A stretch of 64,000 nucleotides of DNA. Source: DATBVX01 sp963705495 (GTDB taxonomy: Bacteria; Pseudomonadota; Gammaproteobacteria; Steroidobacterales; Steroidobacteraceae). This document shows, one piece after another, positions 9,069 to 17,857 of the stretch. Where the stretch lies: contig CAVPJQ010000025.1 in NCBI GenBank assembly GCA_963705495.1, forward strand, positions 159,952-223,951. The letters are read 5' to 3'. A program made the translations under genes and the position numbers. Position 1 is the stretch's first letter. Each line of letters begins with the position of its first letter. The notes below the pieces were generated by a model. It did no database searches. It was not told where the DNA came from and worked only from the letters and a program-made list of their open reading frames with translations.

Positions 9069-9971
9069 ATGCGCCTGATCATCGTCAGCGGCCTGTCCGG
9101 GTCCGGAAAGAGCGTGGCGCTGCACATGCTCGAAGACCTCGACTTCTATTGCATCGACAACATTCCGGCCGCGCTCCTCAAGCCCTTCATCTCCCATACC
9201 GTCAGGAGTCCTGAGCCGGCGTACGCGCGCATCGCGGTCGGCCTCGACGCGCGCAATCGACCTGCCGAGATCGCGACGGTGCCGATGCTGGTGCAGGAGC
9301 TGAGGCGTGCCGGCATCGCGTGCGAGGTGTTGTTCCTGCATGCCGACGACGACGCACTGCTCAATCGCTACGGCGAGACGCGCCGCAAGCACCCGCTCAG
9401 CAGCGACGGTGTCAGCCTGCGTGAAGCGATCGGCGCGGAACGCCGGCTCCTGGAACCCGTGACCGATGCCGCCGACCTCGTCATCGACACGACACGCATG
9501 AGTGTGCACGAATTACGGGAGCTGATCCGCAAACGTGTCGAGCAGCGGCACGAGGGGCGGCTGTCGATCATGTTCGAGTCGTTCGGGTTCAAGCACGGAT
9601 TGCCTGGCGATGCGGATTTCGTGTTCGATTCGCGCACACTGCCCAATCCGTACTGGGAGCCGACCTTGCGCCGCCTTACCGGGCGCGACCCGGAGGTGAT
9701 CCGGTTTCTCGAGTCACACCCGGATGTCGAGCGCCTCATCGAGGAGATCGCGCGCTTCATCGAGTCGCGCATTCCAGACTATCAGCGTAACAACCGCCGC
9801 TATCTCACCGTAGCGATCGGCTGCACGGGCGGGCAGCATCGATCGGTGTACATCGTCGATCGCCTGGCCGCACGCTTTCGCGAAAAGCACCCGCACGTGA
9901 TCGCGCGCCACAACGCCCTGCCCGAGAGCCTTTCCGACCCCGCCGAGCCCGCCCTGCAATCGCGCGCCTAG
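9069..9971 (+). CDS. rapZ: RNase adapter protein RapZ (P-loop nucleotide-binding)
   Basis: RapZ binds regulatory RNA and hands it to RNase E to control glucosamine-6-phosphate synthase in E. coli. The 300-residue protein has the Walker A motif GLSGSGKS (8-15), a Walker-B-like region, and the conserved carboxy-terminal domain with CTGGQHRS. The ATG at 9069 lies 17 bases after hpf. Its last bases overlap the end of a degenerate patatin gene on the other strand. Confidence 0.94.
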   Translation: MRLIIVSGLSGSGKSVALHMLEDLDFYCIDNIPAALLKPFISHTVRSPEPAYARIAVGLDARNRPAEIATVPMLVQELRRAGIACEVLFLHADDDALLNRYGETRRKHPLSSDGVSLREAIGAERRLLEPVTDAADLVIDTTRMSVHELRELIRKRVEQRHEGRLSIMFESFGFKHGLPGDADFVFDSRTLPNPYWEPTLRRLTGRDPEVIRFLESHPDVERLIEEIARFIESRIPDYQRNNRRYLTVAIGCTGGQHRSVYIVDRLAARFREKHPHVIARHNALPESLSDPAEPALQSRA

Positions 9972-11175
9972 CGATCTGGAACGCTCTGCGCGTGTCGCTT
10001 GTGCGCCGGCTTGAGATCGCGGGCAGGATGTGGCGCTTCGCCGTGACGCTGCACGAGGCGCAGCAGCGCTCGCGTTGCGCGCAGGCGTCCTCGTATCCGA
10101 TCCTGATGAGCTCGCGCGTGTAACCCGCCTCGAACATGAGGTAACTCGCCAGCGAACCGGTCATCGCTGTGTGGCCACCGATCACGCGCAACAACGCCCG
10201 CAATGATCGCGGAAGCTCTCGCACGTGCCGCGCGGCAACCTCGCGCAGATCCTGACTCGGAGCCAGCACCATCGCGTCGATGGCCCGCAGCCCGGCGAAT
10301 GAGACTGGTGCATGCAGTACAAGCTGATTGAGGCGCTCGAGCTGCTCGATGTCGGCGTAGATCTGATCCATGAACAACGTGTCGAGCATGTAGCCGAAGA
10401 TCTGACCCGCCGTCGGCGCCGCACCGATCCGCATCTTGCCGAACGCGCTGCTCAGCCCGCTCTGTCGTACGCCGATCACCAGCAACTGGTCGGCACCCAG
10501 GTTGATCGACGGACTGAGCGGATTGGTCTGCCGCATGGCGCCGTCGCCGTAGTACTCATCGTTCAGGCGCACGGCCGGGAACAGGAACGGGATCGACAAG
10601 CTCGCCATCAGGTGGTCCAGGCCAAGGCGGCCGCGCTGCCCGCCGCCAGCAATCCGTTCCCAGTCACGCAGCTCCGGAGCGCCCTCGTAGAAAGTGACGC
10701 AACGTCCACTGCTGAAACTCGTGGCACGAGACGCCGACGGCACGGAGCCTGCCCTTCGCTATCGAGCGATGCACGCCCCGAAACGACATCGTGCGACTGA
10801 GCAGCTCACGCAGGGGAGCGTTGTCGAACAGCGATTTCGGCGGTGGTAGCAGCAGGCCACTGGAGACGAACGCGAGCAGCCAGTGCAGTCCCGCGCGCAG
10901 CATGCTCAGGGTGTCGGCGCGAAATACCTGCTCGACGTGAAAGTTGGCCCACACCTGCTCGAGGGCGTTGACGGCCGCCCGGAAGCGTCCCGAACGGCCC
11001 GCAAGCGCGATGGCCGCCACAGCGCCCGCGGATGTGCCGACAATGATGGGAAACGGACACGGGACTGTCCTCGGGCAGCCATTCCGCCAGCGCCTTCAGC
11101 ACGCCGACCTGGTAGGCCGCACGTGCACCTCCGCCGGTCAGTATCAAGGCCGTACTTTTTCGGCACGTCGCTCAT
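9968..11175 (-). pseudogene. Patatin-like phospholipase, frameshifted
   Basis: Read through frame changes, this is a patatin-family lipid acyl hydrolase of about 400 residues. The amino end gives LTGGGARAAYQVGV (glycine-rich oxyanion loop), then GTSAG carrying the nucleophile serine, then DHLMAS and the GDG dyad motif with its aspartate. The frame shifts near 11153 (before the glycine loop), near 11055 (before GTSAG) and near 10726, each consistent with one extra base; a fourth shift near 10060 would restore a natural carboxy end at 9968. No single frame encodes both catalytic residues, so the gene as written is inactive. The likely ATG is at 11175. Bad sequence rather than real decay is possible. 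Confidence 0.75.
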
Positions 11176-11301
11176 GCAGCCCCGGAGTTCTGGCATTCAG
11201 TGGTTGTTCATGGCGAGGCTGCCTAAGATGAGCGCCACGCAGCAACCTGCGGAGACCTTCATGCGCGCGTTGCGGTTCGAAAGACCATATTCCCGTTCGC
11301 G

Positions 11302-11805
11302 ATGGTAATTGGTTTCATGGTCAACGGCACCGCGGCAGCGGCAGCGCAGGTCGGCTCGACTGCACCTGCTTTCAAGCTGCAGGACCAGGAAGGCAAGTGG
11401 CACAGTCTCTCTGACTACGCCGGGCAGTGGTTGGTGCTTTATTTCTATCCCAAGGACATGACTCCCGGCTGTACGACCCAGGCGTGCGACTTCCGCGACA
11501 ACATCTTCGCGTTCAAGAAGGCCGGCACGGCCGTCGTCGGCATCAGCGTTGATGACGTCGCTTCTCACAAGAAATTCGCAGCGGAGCATGGTTTGCCTTT
11601 CCCCATTCTCGCCGATTCGACCAAGCAGACTGCGAAAGACTACGGAGTTCTGAGAAGTCTGTTCGGAATGAAGCTCGCGGCCCGCGAGACTTTCATCATC
11701 GATCCGCAAGGCAAGGTCGCGAAACACTACGAGCACGTGGACCCGAAGGGCCACTCACAAGTGGTGCTCAAGGACCTGCAGGCACTGCAGCAGGCGCACG
11801 ACTGA
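11302..11805 (+). CDS. bcp: Thioredoxin-dependent peroxiredoxin (Bcp/PrxQ type)
   Basis: The 167-residue product has the AhpC/TSA fold with the PrxQ pattern: peroxidatic Cys57 and resolving Cys62 in TPGCTTQAC. It would reduce hydroperoxides with thioredoxin as donor. The open frame starts at an ATG within a hydrophobic stretch ending in a run of alanines, which looks like the end of a signal peptide. A better start, ATG 11261 with GGAGA nearby, is in another frame; a single missing base near 11288 would join them into a signal-bearing, exported form. The 3' end overlaps the convergent acylase gene. Confidence 0.85.
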   Translation: MVIGFMVNGTAAAAAQVGSTAPAFKLQDQEGKWHSLSDYAGQWLVLYFYPKDMTPGCTTQACDFRDNIFAFKKAGTAVVGISVDDVASHKKFAAEHGLPFPILADSTKQTAKDYGVLRSLFGMKLAARETFIIDPQGKVAKHYEHVDPKGHSQVVLKDLQALQQAHD

Positions 11806-14186
11806 CGTCAGGGTGAATGTGCAGGTGATGTTCGGCGGGGCCTGGCAGGAACGCTAGCGGTCGTCCTTCTGCCCACGCGTCGTGCCCTGCCCGGTAATAG
11901 GGCGACAGAGGGATGTCCGCTCTGACCGCCGGGCATATGGAAGTACGCCCTGCGCTTCGCGCCCCGGTGAGAGGGCGAAGCGCTCGGAAGGACCGAAACG
12001 CGGCCCCTGCACGCGTGGCATGCTGGCATCGCCGGGCAACTCGTGTGTCGGCATGTTCAGAAGCCATCCGAGGACTGGGATTGCCCGCCCGAGCGGGTGG
12101 CTCACGGTCACCCGATTGCGCTTCCCCCACGAGCACTTCTCGAGCGTGCCGCAATCCTGCAGTAGCGCCTCGATCGCGGCATCGAGGCTGCGCAGCTCGA
12201 GGTCTCGCCAGCTCGCATACTCCTGGCTCAGCAGGTGTGCAGGCTCCGCCGAGAGCAGTTGCCACAGCGGTCCCTCGAATTGAGGTGCGATCCGAATCTC
12301 GTCGGGATCCGCATCGGGTCGACGCGCGCTCGCGGTCAGCATTGCGAAGACCCGATCCCTGAACAGAATTGCGCCAGGCGCGCAGCAGCCGATATCCCAC
12401 CGAACCTACGTCGGCAGCATCCGCCGATTTCTCGACCAGGGAGCGGAATTGCCCGCGCGCCGGATGCCCGGCAAGTGCCGGCCCATCGAGCAGCGTGAGG
12501 AGTTTCGAGCGCCACCGCTGCAGGAACACGGCGCGATCATCGAGCTGGATCGCGAGCATGTCCGCTTCGGTTGCTGACTTCAGTTGCAGCAGATCATCGC
12601 GAATCTGCCTGGCACGTGCGCCGAGCTCGAAATCGCCGTCGCCGATCACGTGCAAGGCGGCGCCATCCACGACGCGGGCGTTTGCCGTCCAGATGCGCCC
12701 GCCAGCCGGGTTGAGAATTCGCGGATAACGATCAGGCTCGAGCCACCCGGACCAGCCGCCGCCGGGCTGCGACCAGTCCGAGGGAATGCTCGAATCACCG
12801 GACCCCCGCACAGGTATGCGCCCCATGATCGTCCACCCGATGTTGCCGCGCTCATCGGCAGCGACGAAATTCTGTGGTGGTGCCCCGACACGATTCGCAA
12901 CATCGAGTGCGCTCGCCACATCCTGCACCGATTCGAGCTGGGCGAGGGTCACATTGGTCGCCTCGGGCGCTTGTGCGATCCAGGCAGCGGCGCGGCGCCG
13001 CCCGGCATGATCGCGATCGAACACGGGTCCCCAGATAGTGTCGAGCACATCGAGCGCTTCATCCCCCCGCCCTTTGACCTTGATCGTCTCGCGATGGTGC
13101 TCGAACGCGCGATAACCGCCGGGTGTTGCGTACTGATCCGGGTGCGCAGCGTCCTCGCGCAACACGATGAGGTCGGTCCAATCGCCATAACTGTTGGTAA
13201 AACCCCAGGCGACGTGCCCATTGCTGCCCGCGACGATGACTGGCACCCCCGGCAGCGTCACGCCCGCCATATCAATCGCCGCAGTGCCACCGGCTGGCGG
13301 CATCACCTGCCAGCGAGCGCGGTACCAGGTGTTCGGTATTCCGAGGCCCAGGTGCATATCGTTCGCGAGCAACGCATGCCCGGATGCGGTCAACGCTCCC
13401 GCGACCGCCCAATTGTTGCTGCCGGGGCGCAGGCCCTCCTCATCCGAAGAGACGAGCGGTTGCGTCTGCGCGAGCGCCTGGCCGCGCAGGTTTACTTCGT
13501 CCGGCGATGGAATCGGCTCTGGCGGCATCGGTACGCCGCCCAGCGGCGCATCCCATTCGGTGCCGCGCTGATACAGGAAGCGATACAGCACCGCCGGCAC
13601 CTCGTCATGCACGAGCCCGCGCGAGGACTCGGCGGCGAAAGCCGAGTAGTTGAGTTGCTCATACATCGACAGCACCACCAGTATCGAGTCCTCGGCTCGC
13701 CAGGCCTGAGGTTTGGTCCGCAGCAGCCAGTATTCGCAGGGCCGGCCGGCGAGTGATTCGATCCCGGCATTGACGCCTGCGACGTACGCGTCGAGGAGTG
13801 CGCGCTCTTCGGGATTCGTGCGCGCGACCACCTGCTGCGCCACGCGCCGGAAGCGATGAATCCGCATGCGCCGATCTTCTTCGAGCGCGATGGCACCAAA
13901 GAGCTCTGCCAGCTCACCGGCCGCGAACCGTCGCGACAGATCCATCTGAAAGAACCGATCCTGTGCATGCAGGTAGCCGGTCGCCCACGCGATATCACGG
14001 CGGTTCTGCGGCCCGGATCGATGGCACACCGAATGAATCGCGCTCGATCTCTACAGCGGATTCGATCGCAGCCCCACGCTCTCCATCGAGAGCCGGAAGG
14101 CTGGCGCGGAGCGCGGCGTAGACGACGAGAAACAGAGCGACGAGAGCGAACGCCAGGGCTGCAAGCAACCGGCGCACAGGCCGCAC
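11768..14186 (-). pseudogene. Penicillin/cephalosporin acylase-family Ntn hydrolase, frameshifted
   Basis: Joined across frames this is a penicillin-amidase-family (peptidase S45) protein of about 800 residues. It would be an exported, self-cleaving amide hydrolase. It has an amino-terminal hydrophobic segment, the alpha-chain motif ATGYLHAQDRFFQMDL, and the beta-chain start GSNNWAV whose Ser is the autocatalytic nucleophile after cleavage. The carboxy end has the conserved MPGGQSGHP and SPYYRAGHDAW elements. Frame changes near 14006, 12360, 11940 and 11913 each fit one extra base. Related enzymes cut acyl-homoserine lactones or beta-lactam side chains, so substrate is unknown. The start lies 2 bases after the pyk stop, so it would be transcribed with glycolysis genes. 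Confidence 0.8.
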
Positions 14187-14188
14187 GC

Positions 14189-15622
14189 TCAGCCTGCCGT
14201 GACCTTGATGATCTTCATGGTATTGGTTCCGCCCGCCACCCCCGAGAACTCACCCTGCGTGAGAATCACCAGGTCGCCGATGCTGACCAGCTGGCGCTTG
14301 AGAAGCTGATCGAAAATTGCCGCGTACAGCACGCGAGGCTCTATGTCGGTCATATCGAAAGGCACCGGATATACACCCCGATACAGGGTCACCCTGCGGC
14401 GCGTGACCTCGTGGCGTGTGAACGCGTAGATCGGAATATCGGAGCGGATGCGCGACATCCACAGCGGTGTCGATCCCGACTCGGTCAATGCCACGATCGC
14501 ACGCACGCGCAGGTGGTTGGCGGTGTACATCACGGCCATGGCGATTGCTTCATCGGTGCCCTGGAACTGACCCTCGACGCGGTGCCGGACGCGGCTATGC
14601 GCAAGCTGATATTTCTCGGCGCCGCGGATCACTTCGGCCATCGCCTCGACCGCTTTCACCGGATACTTGCCGACTGCAGTCTCCGCGGACAGCATCACCG
14701 CGTCGGTGCCATCCATCACCGCGTTCGAGACATCGGACACTTCGGCGCGGGTCGGAATCGGACTGTGAATCATCGATTCCATCATCTGCGTAGCCGTGAT
14801 CACCACGCGATGGCGGTTGCGCGTCTGGTGGATGATGGTTTTCTGCAGGCCGGTGAGCTCGGCGTAGCCCATCTCCACGCCGAGATCGCCGCGCGCCACC
14901 ATTACCGCGTCACTCGCGTCGATGATCGCGGGCAGGTTCTGTATCGCCTCGCTCCGTTCGATCTTGGCCACTATGCAGCCTTCGCCACCGGCATCGCGCA
15001 GCAATTGCCGTGCATCGAGGATATCGGACGCGCCGCGGGCGAACGAAACGGCGAGAAAATCGATGCCCAGCTTGGCAGCGGTGCGGATGTCGGCACGGTC
15101 CTTCTCGGTCAGCGCGCCGGCAGACAACCCGCCGCCCTTGCGATTGATGCCCTTCTGATCCGAGAGCGTGCCGCCGATGCGTACACGCGTATCAATGCGT
15201 GGCCCGTCGACCTTTTCAACTTCGAGCACGATCTGCCCGTCATCGAGCAGCAGGACATCGCCCGCACGCACATCGCGCGGCAGATCCTTGTAGGCGACAC
15301 CGACGGCCCTGGCGTCTCCGGCTGCGGGATCCAGTGAGACATCCAGCGCAAAGGCATTGCCTTCGGTGAGCGCAACCGGGCCCTGCGCAAAGCGCTCGAT
15401 GCGGATCTTGGGCCCCTGCAGGTCGCCGAGCACGCCCACGTAGCGATCCGCGCTCGCCGCAGCAACACGAACGACTTCGATGCGGCGCGCGTGGTCCTCT
15501 GGCTTGCCGTGCGAGAAGTTCACGCGGACCACGTCGGTGCCGGCACGGATCATCGCGGCCAGTACCGCCTGATCATCGGTCGCCGGCCCGAGGGTCGCCA
15601 CAATCTTGGTGCGACGTTGCAT
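14189..15622 (-). CDS. pyk: Pyruvate kinase
   Basis: Pyruvate kinase transfers phosphate from PEP to ADP, the last step of glycolysis. The 477-residue protein starts RRTKIVATLGPA and has the substrate helix MVARGDLGVE, the TATQMMESM motif and a full carboxy-terminal allosteric domain. It is the last glycolytic gene of a leftward tkt-gap-pgk-pyk run, 5 bases after pgk, and is followed at once by the disrupted acylase. Confidence 0.96.
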   Translation of the reverse strand: MQRRTKIVATLGPATDDQAVLAAMIRAGTDVVRVNFSHGKPEDHARRIEVVRVAAASADRYVGVLGDLQGPKIRIERFAQGPVALTEGNAFALDVSLDPAAGDARAVGVAYKDLPRDVRAGDVLLLDDGQIVLEVEKVDGPRIDTRVRIGGTLSDQKGINRKGGGLSAGALTEKDRADIRTAAKLGIDFLAVSFARGASDILDARQLLRDAGGEGCIVAKIERSEAIQNLPAIIDASDAVMVARGDLGVEMGYAELTGLQKTIIHQTRNRHRVVITATQMMESMIHSPIPTRAEVSDVSNAVMDGTDAVMLSAETAVGKYPVKAVEAMAEVIRGAEKYQLAHSRVRHRVEGQFQGTDEAIAMAVMYTANHLRVRAIVALTESGSTPLWMSRIRSDIPIYAFTRHEVTRRRVTLYRGVYPVPFDMTDIEPRVLYAAIFDQLLKRQLVSIGDLVILTQGEFSGVAGGTNTMKIIKVTAG

Positions 15623-15627
15623 GCGCG

Positions 15628-16803
15628 TTATTCGCCTCGCTGTTCGAGAACTTCGACCGCGGGGAGCTTCTTGCCCTCGACGAACTCCAGGAATGCGCCG
15701 CCGCCCGTAGAGATGTATGAGATCCCTTCCTCGACCTGGTACTTCTCGATCGCGGCCAGCGTGTCACCGCCGCCGGCAAGCGAGAATGCCGGGCTGCGCG
15801 CGATCGCCTGCGCGAGCACACGCGTGCCTTCACCGAACTGATCGAACTCGAACACACCGACCGGGCCATTCCAGATGATCGTGCCCGCCCGACCGATCAG
15901 GCCCGCGAATCGCTCCGCGGTGTCCGGTCCAATATCGAGAATCATTTCATCGGCGCGAACTGCCGCCACGTCCTTGACATCGGCTTCGGCCTTCGCCGAG
16001 AACTCCCTGGCGACTACGACATCGGTCGGCAAGGGAATCTGCGTACCGCGCTTCTCGGACTCGGCCATCAGCCGGCGTGCGATATCCACCATTTCCGCCT
16101 CGTGGAGCGACTTCCCTACCGGGAAGCCGGCTGCAGCGAGGAATGTGTTGGCAATGCCGCCGCCGACGATGAGCAGATCAACCTTGGCGAGCAACGATTC
16201 CAGCACCGTGAGCTTGGTCGAAACCTTCGAGCCCGCGACGATCGCCATCATCGGGCGCGCGGGCTTTTCCAGCGCCGTCTCGAGCGCGACGAGCTCGTTG
16301 ACCAGCAACGGTCCGGCACAGGCGATAGGCGCAAACTTTGCCACTCCGTGCGTGCTCGCTTCTGCCCGGTGCGCAGTGCCGAATGCATCCATGACGAAGA
16401 TATCGCACAGTGCCGCCATGCGCTTGGCCAGTTCATCGCTGTTTTTCTTCTCGCCCTTGTTGAAGCGCACGTTCTCGCACAACAGGGCATCGCCCGCCGC
16501 GCACTCAACGCCATCGAGCCAGTTGCGCTCCAGGCGCACTTTGCGACCCAATAGCTCCGACAAGCGCGCGGCCACCGGCGCGAGCGAGAATTCCGCGCTG
16601 TACACGCCCTCTTCCGGTCGCCCGAGATGTGACAGCAGCAACACGCGAGCTTCGGCCTTGAGCGCGAGCTCGATGGTCGGAAGCGAGGCGCGGATGCGTG
16701 CGTCACTCGTGACCACGCCATCCTTGATGGGCACGTTGAGATCCTCCCGGATCAGGACGCGCTTGCCGCGCAGATCCAGGTCCGCCATGCGCCGCAGTTT
16801 CAT
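15628..16803 (-). CDS. pgk: Phosphoglycerate kinase
   Basis: PGK makes ATP from 1,3-bisphosphoglycerate. With the ATG at 16803 it has 391 residues, near the E. coli 387. Visible elements are REDLNVP, the substrate arginine motif SHLGRP, the nucleotide loop GGGDT and the carboxy-terminal GGGAFLE. A second ATG five codons later (16788) is also possible; the earlier one sits after AGGCACTGCC. It follows gap by 8 bases. Confidence 0.95.
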   Translation of the reverse strand: MKLRRMADLDLRGKRVLIREDLNVPIKDGVVTSDARIRASLPTIELALKAEARVLLLSHLGRPEEGVYSAEFSLAPVAARLSELLGRKVRLERNWLDGVECAAGDALLCENVRFNKGEKKNSDELAKRMAALCDIFVMDAFGTAHRAEASTHGVAKFAPIACAGPLLVNELVALETALEKPARPMMAIVAGSKVSTKLTVLESLLAKVDLLIVGGGIANTFLAAAGFPVGKSLHEAEMVDIARRLMAESEKRGTQIPLPTDVVVAREFSAKAEADVKDVAAVRADEMILDIGPDTAERFAGLIGRAGTIIWNGPVGVFEFDQFGEGTRVLAQAIARSPAFSLAGGGDTLAAIEKYQVEEGISYISTGGGAFLEFVEGKKLPAVEVLEQRGE

Positions 16804-16811
16804 GGCAGTGC

Positions 16812-17828
16812 CTAGCTCGCCTTGGACCAGACCAAGGTGGTGTCCAGCATACGGTTGGAGAAGCCCCACTCGTTGTCGTACCACGCGCACACCTTGACGA
16901 GGGTGCCCTCGATCACCTTCGTCAGCGTGGCGTCATAGGTGGATGAGGCGGGATCGTGATTGAAGTCGACCGAGACCAGCGGACCGTCGCTATAAGCGAG
17001 CACACCCTTGAGGGCTCCGCCCGCCGCCGCGGCTTTCATGAGGCTGTGTACCTCGTCAGCGCTCGTCTTGCGCGCAGCACTGAAGGTGAGATCGACGAGT
17101 GACACGTTAATGGTGGGCACCCGCACCGAAAAGCCGTCGAGCTTGCCCTTGAGTTCGGGCAACACCAGGCCGACGGAGGCCGCAGCGCCGGTCTTGGTCG
17201 GAATCATCGACATGGTGGCCGAGCGGGCTCGGCGCAGATCCGAGTGATAGACGTCAGTGAGCACCTGGTCGTTGGTGTACGAGTGCACCGTCGTCATGAT
17301 GCCGCTCAGTACACCGATCTTGTCATGCAGCACCTTCACGATCGGCACGAGGCAATTGGTCGTGCACGACGCATTGGAGATCACCGTTTGGCTGGATTTC
17401 AGCACCTGGTGATTCACCCCGTACACGATGGTGGCATCGACGTCGTCGCCGCCGGGTGCAGAAATGACGACCTTCTTGGCACCGCCCTTGAGGTGTGCGC
17501 TGGCCTTGGCCTTGCTCGTGAAGAGGCCCGTGCACTCGAGCACGAACTCCACGCCGAGCTCGCCCCAGGGGAGCTTGCTCGGGTCGCGTTCCGCGAGTAC
17601 GCGGATGCGATCGCCATTCACGACCATGGCATTGCCATCGACACTCACCTCGCCCGGAAACTTGCCGTGCACCGTGTCATAGCGCGTCAGGTGTGCGTTG
17701 GTATTGGCATCTCCAAGATCGTTCAGGGCGATGATCTGGATCTCCTTCTGTCGTCCCGCCTCGTAGAGTGCCCGCAGAATGTTACGGCCGATGCGGCCGT
17801 AACCGTTGATGCCTACCTTGATCGCCAT
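16812..17828 (-). CDS. gap: Glyceraldehyde-3-phosphate dehydrogenase
   Basis: GAPDH oxidises glyceraldehyde 3-phosphate with NAD+ and phosphate. The 338-residue protein has the Rossmann start KVGINGYGRIGR and the catalytic ASCTTNC with its active cysteine. GGAGAGACAAGAC precedes the ATG at 17828; a longer upstream frame is within the end of tkt and was rejected. It sits between tkt and pgk, 29 bases after tkt. Confidence 0.96.
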   Translation of the reverse strand: MAIKVGINGYGRIGRNILRALYEAGRQKEIQIIALNDLGDANTNAHLTRYDTVHGKFPGEVSVDGNAMVVNGDRIRVLAERDPSKLPWGELGVEFVLECTGLFTSKAKASAHLKGGAKKVVISAPGGDDVDATIVYGVNHQVLKSSQTVISNASCTTNCLVPIVKVLHDKIGVLSGIMTTVHSYTNDQVLTDVYHSDLRRARSATMSMIPTKTGAAASVGLVLPELKGKLDGFSVRVPTINVSLVDLTFSAARKTSADEVHSLMKAAAAGGALKGVLAYSDGPLVSVDFNHDPASSTYDATLTKVIEGTLVKVCAWYDNEWGFSNRMLDTTLVWSKAS

Positions 17829-17857
17829 GTCTTGTCTCTCCGCGTTGACGACGCACT

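Noticed and set aside
13856..15337. A 493-codon open frame on the plus strand over pyk
   Set aside because: It lies fully opposite pyruvate kinase, has no family features and follows from the high-GC codon bias of the real gene.
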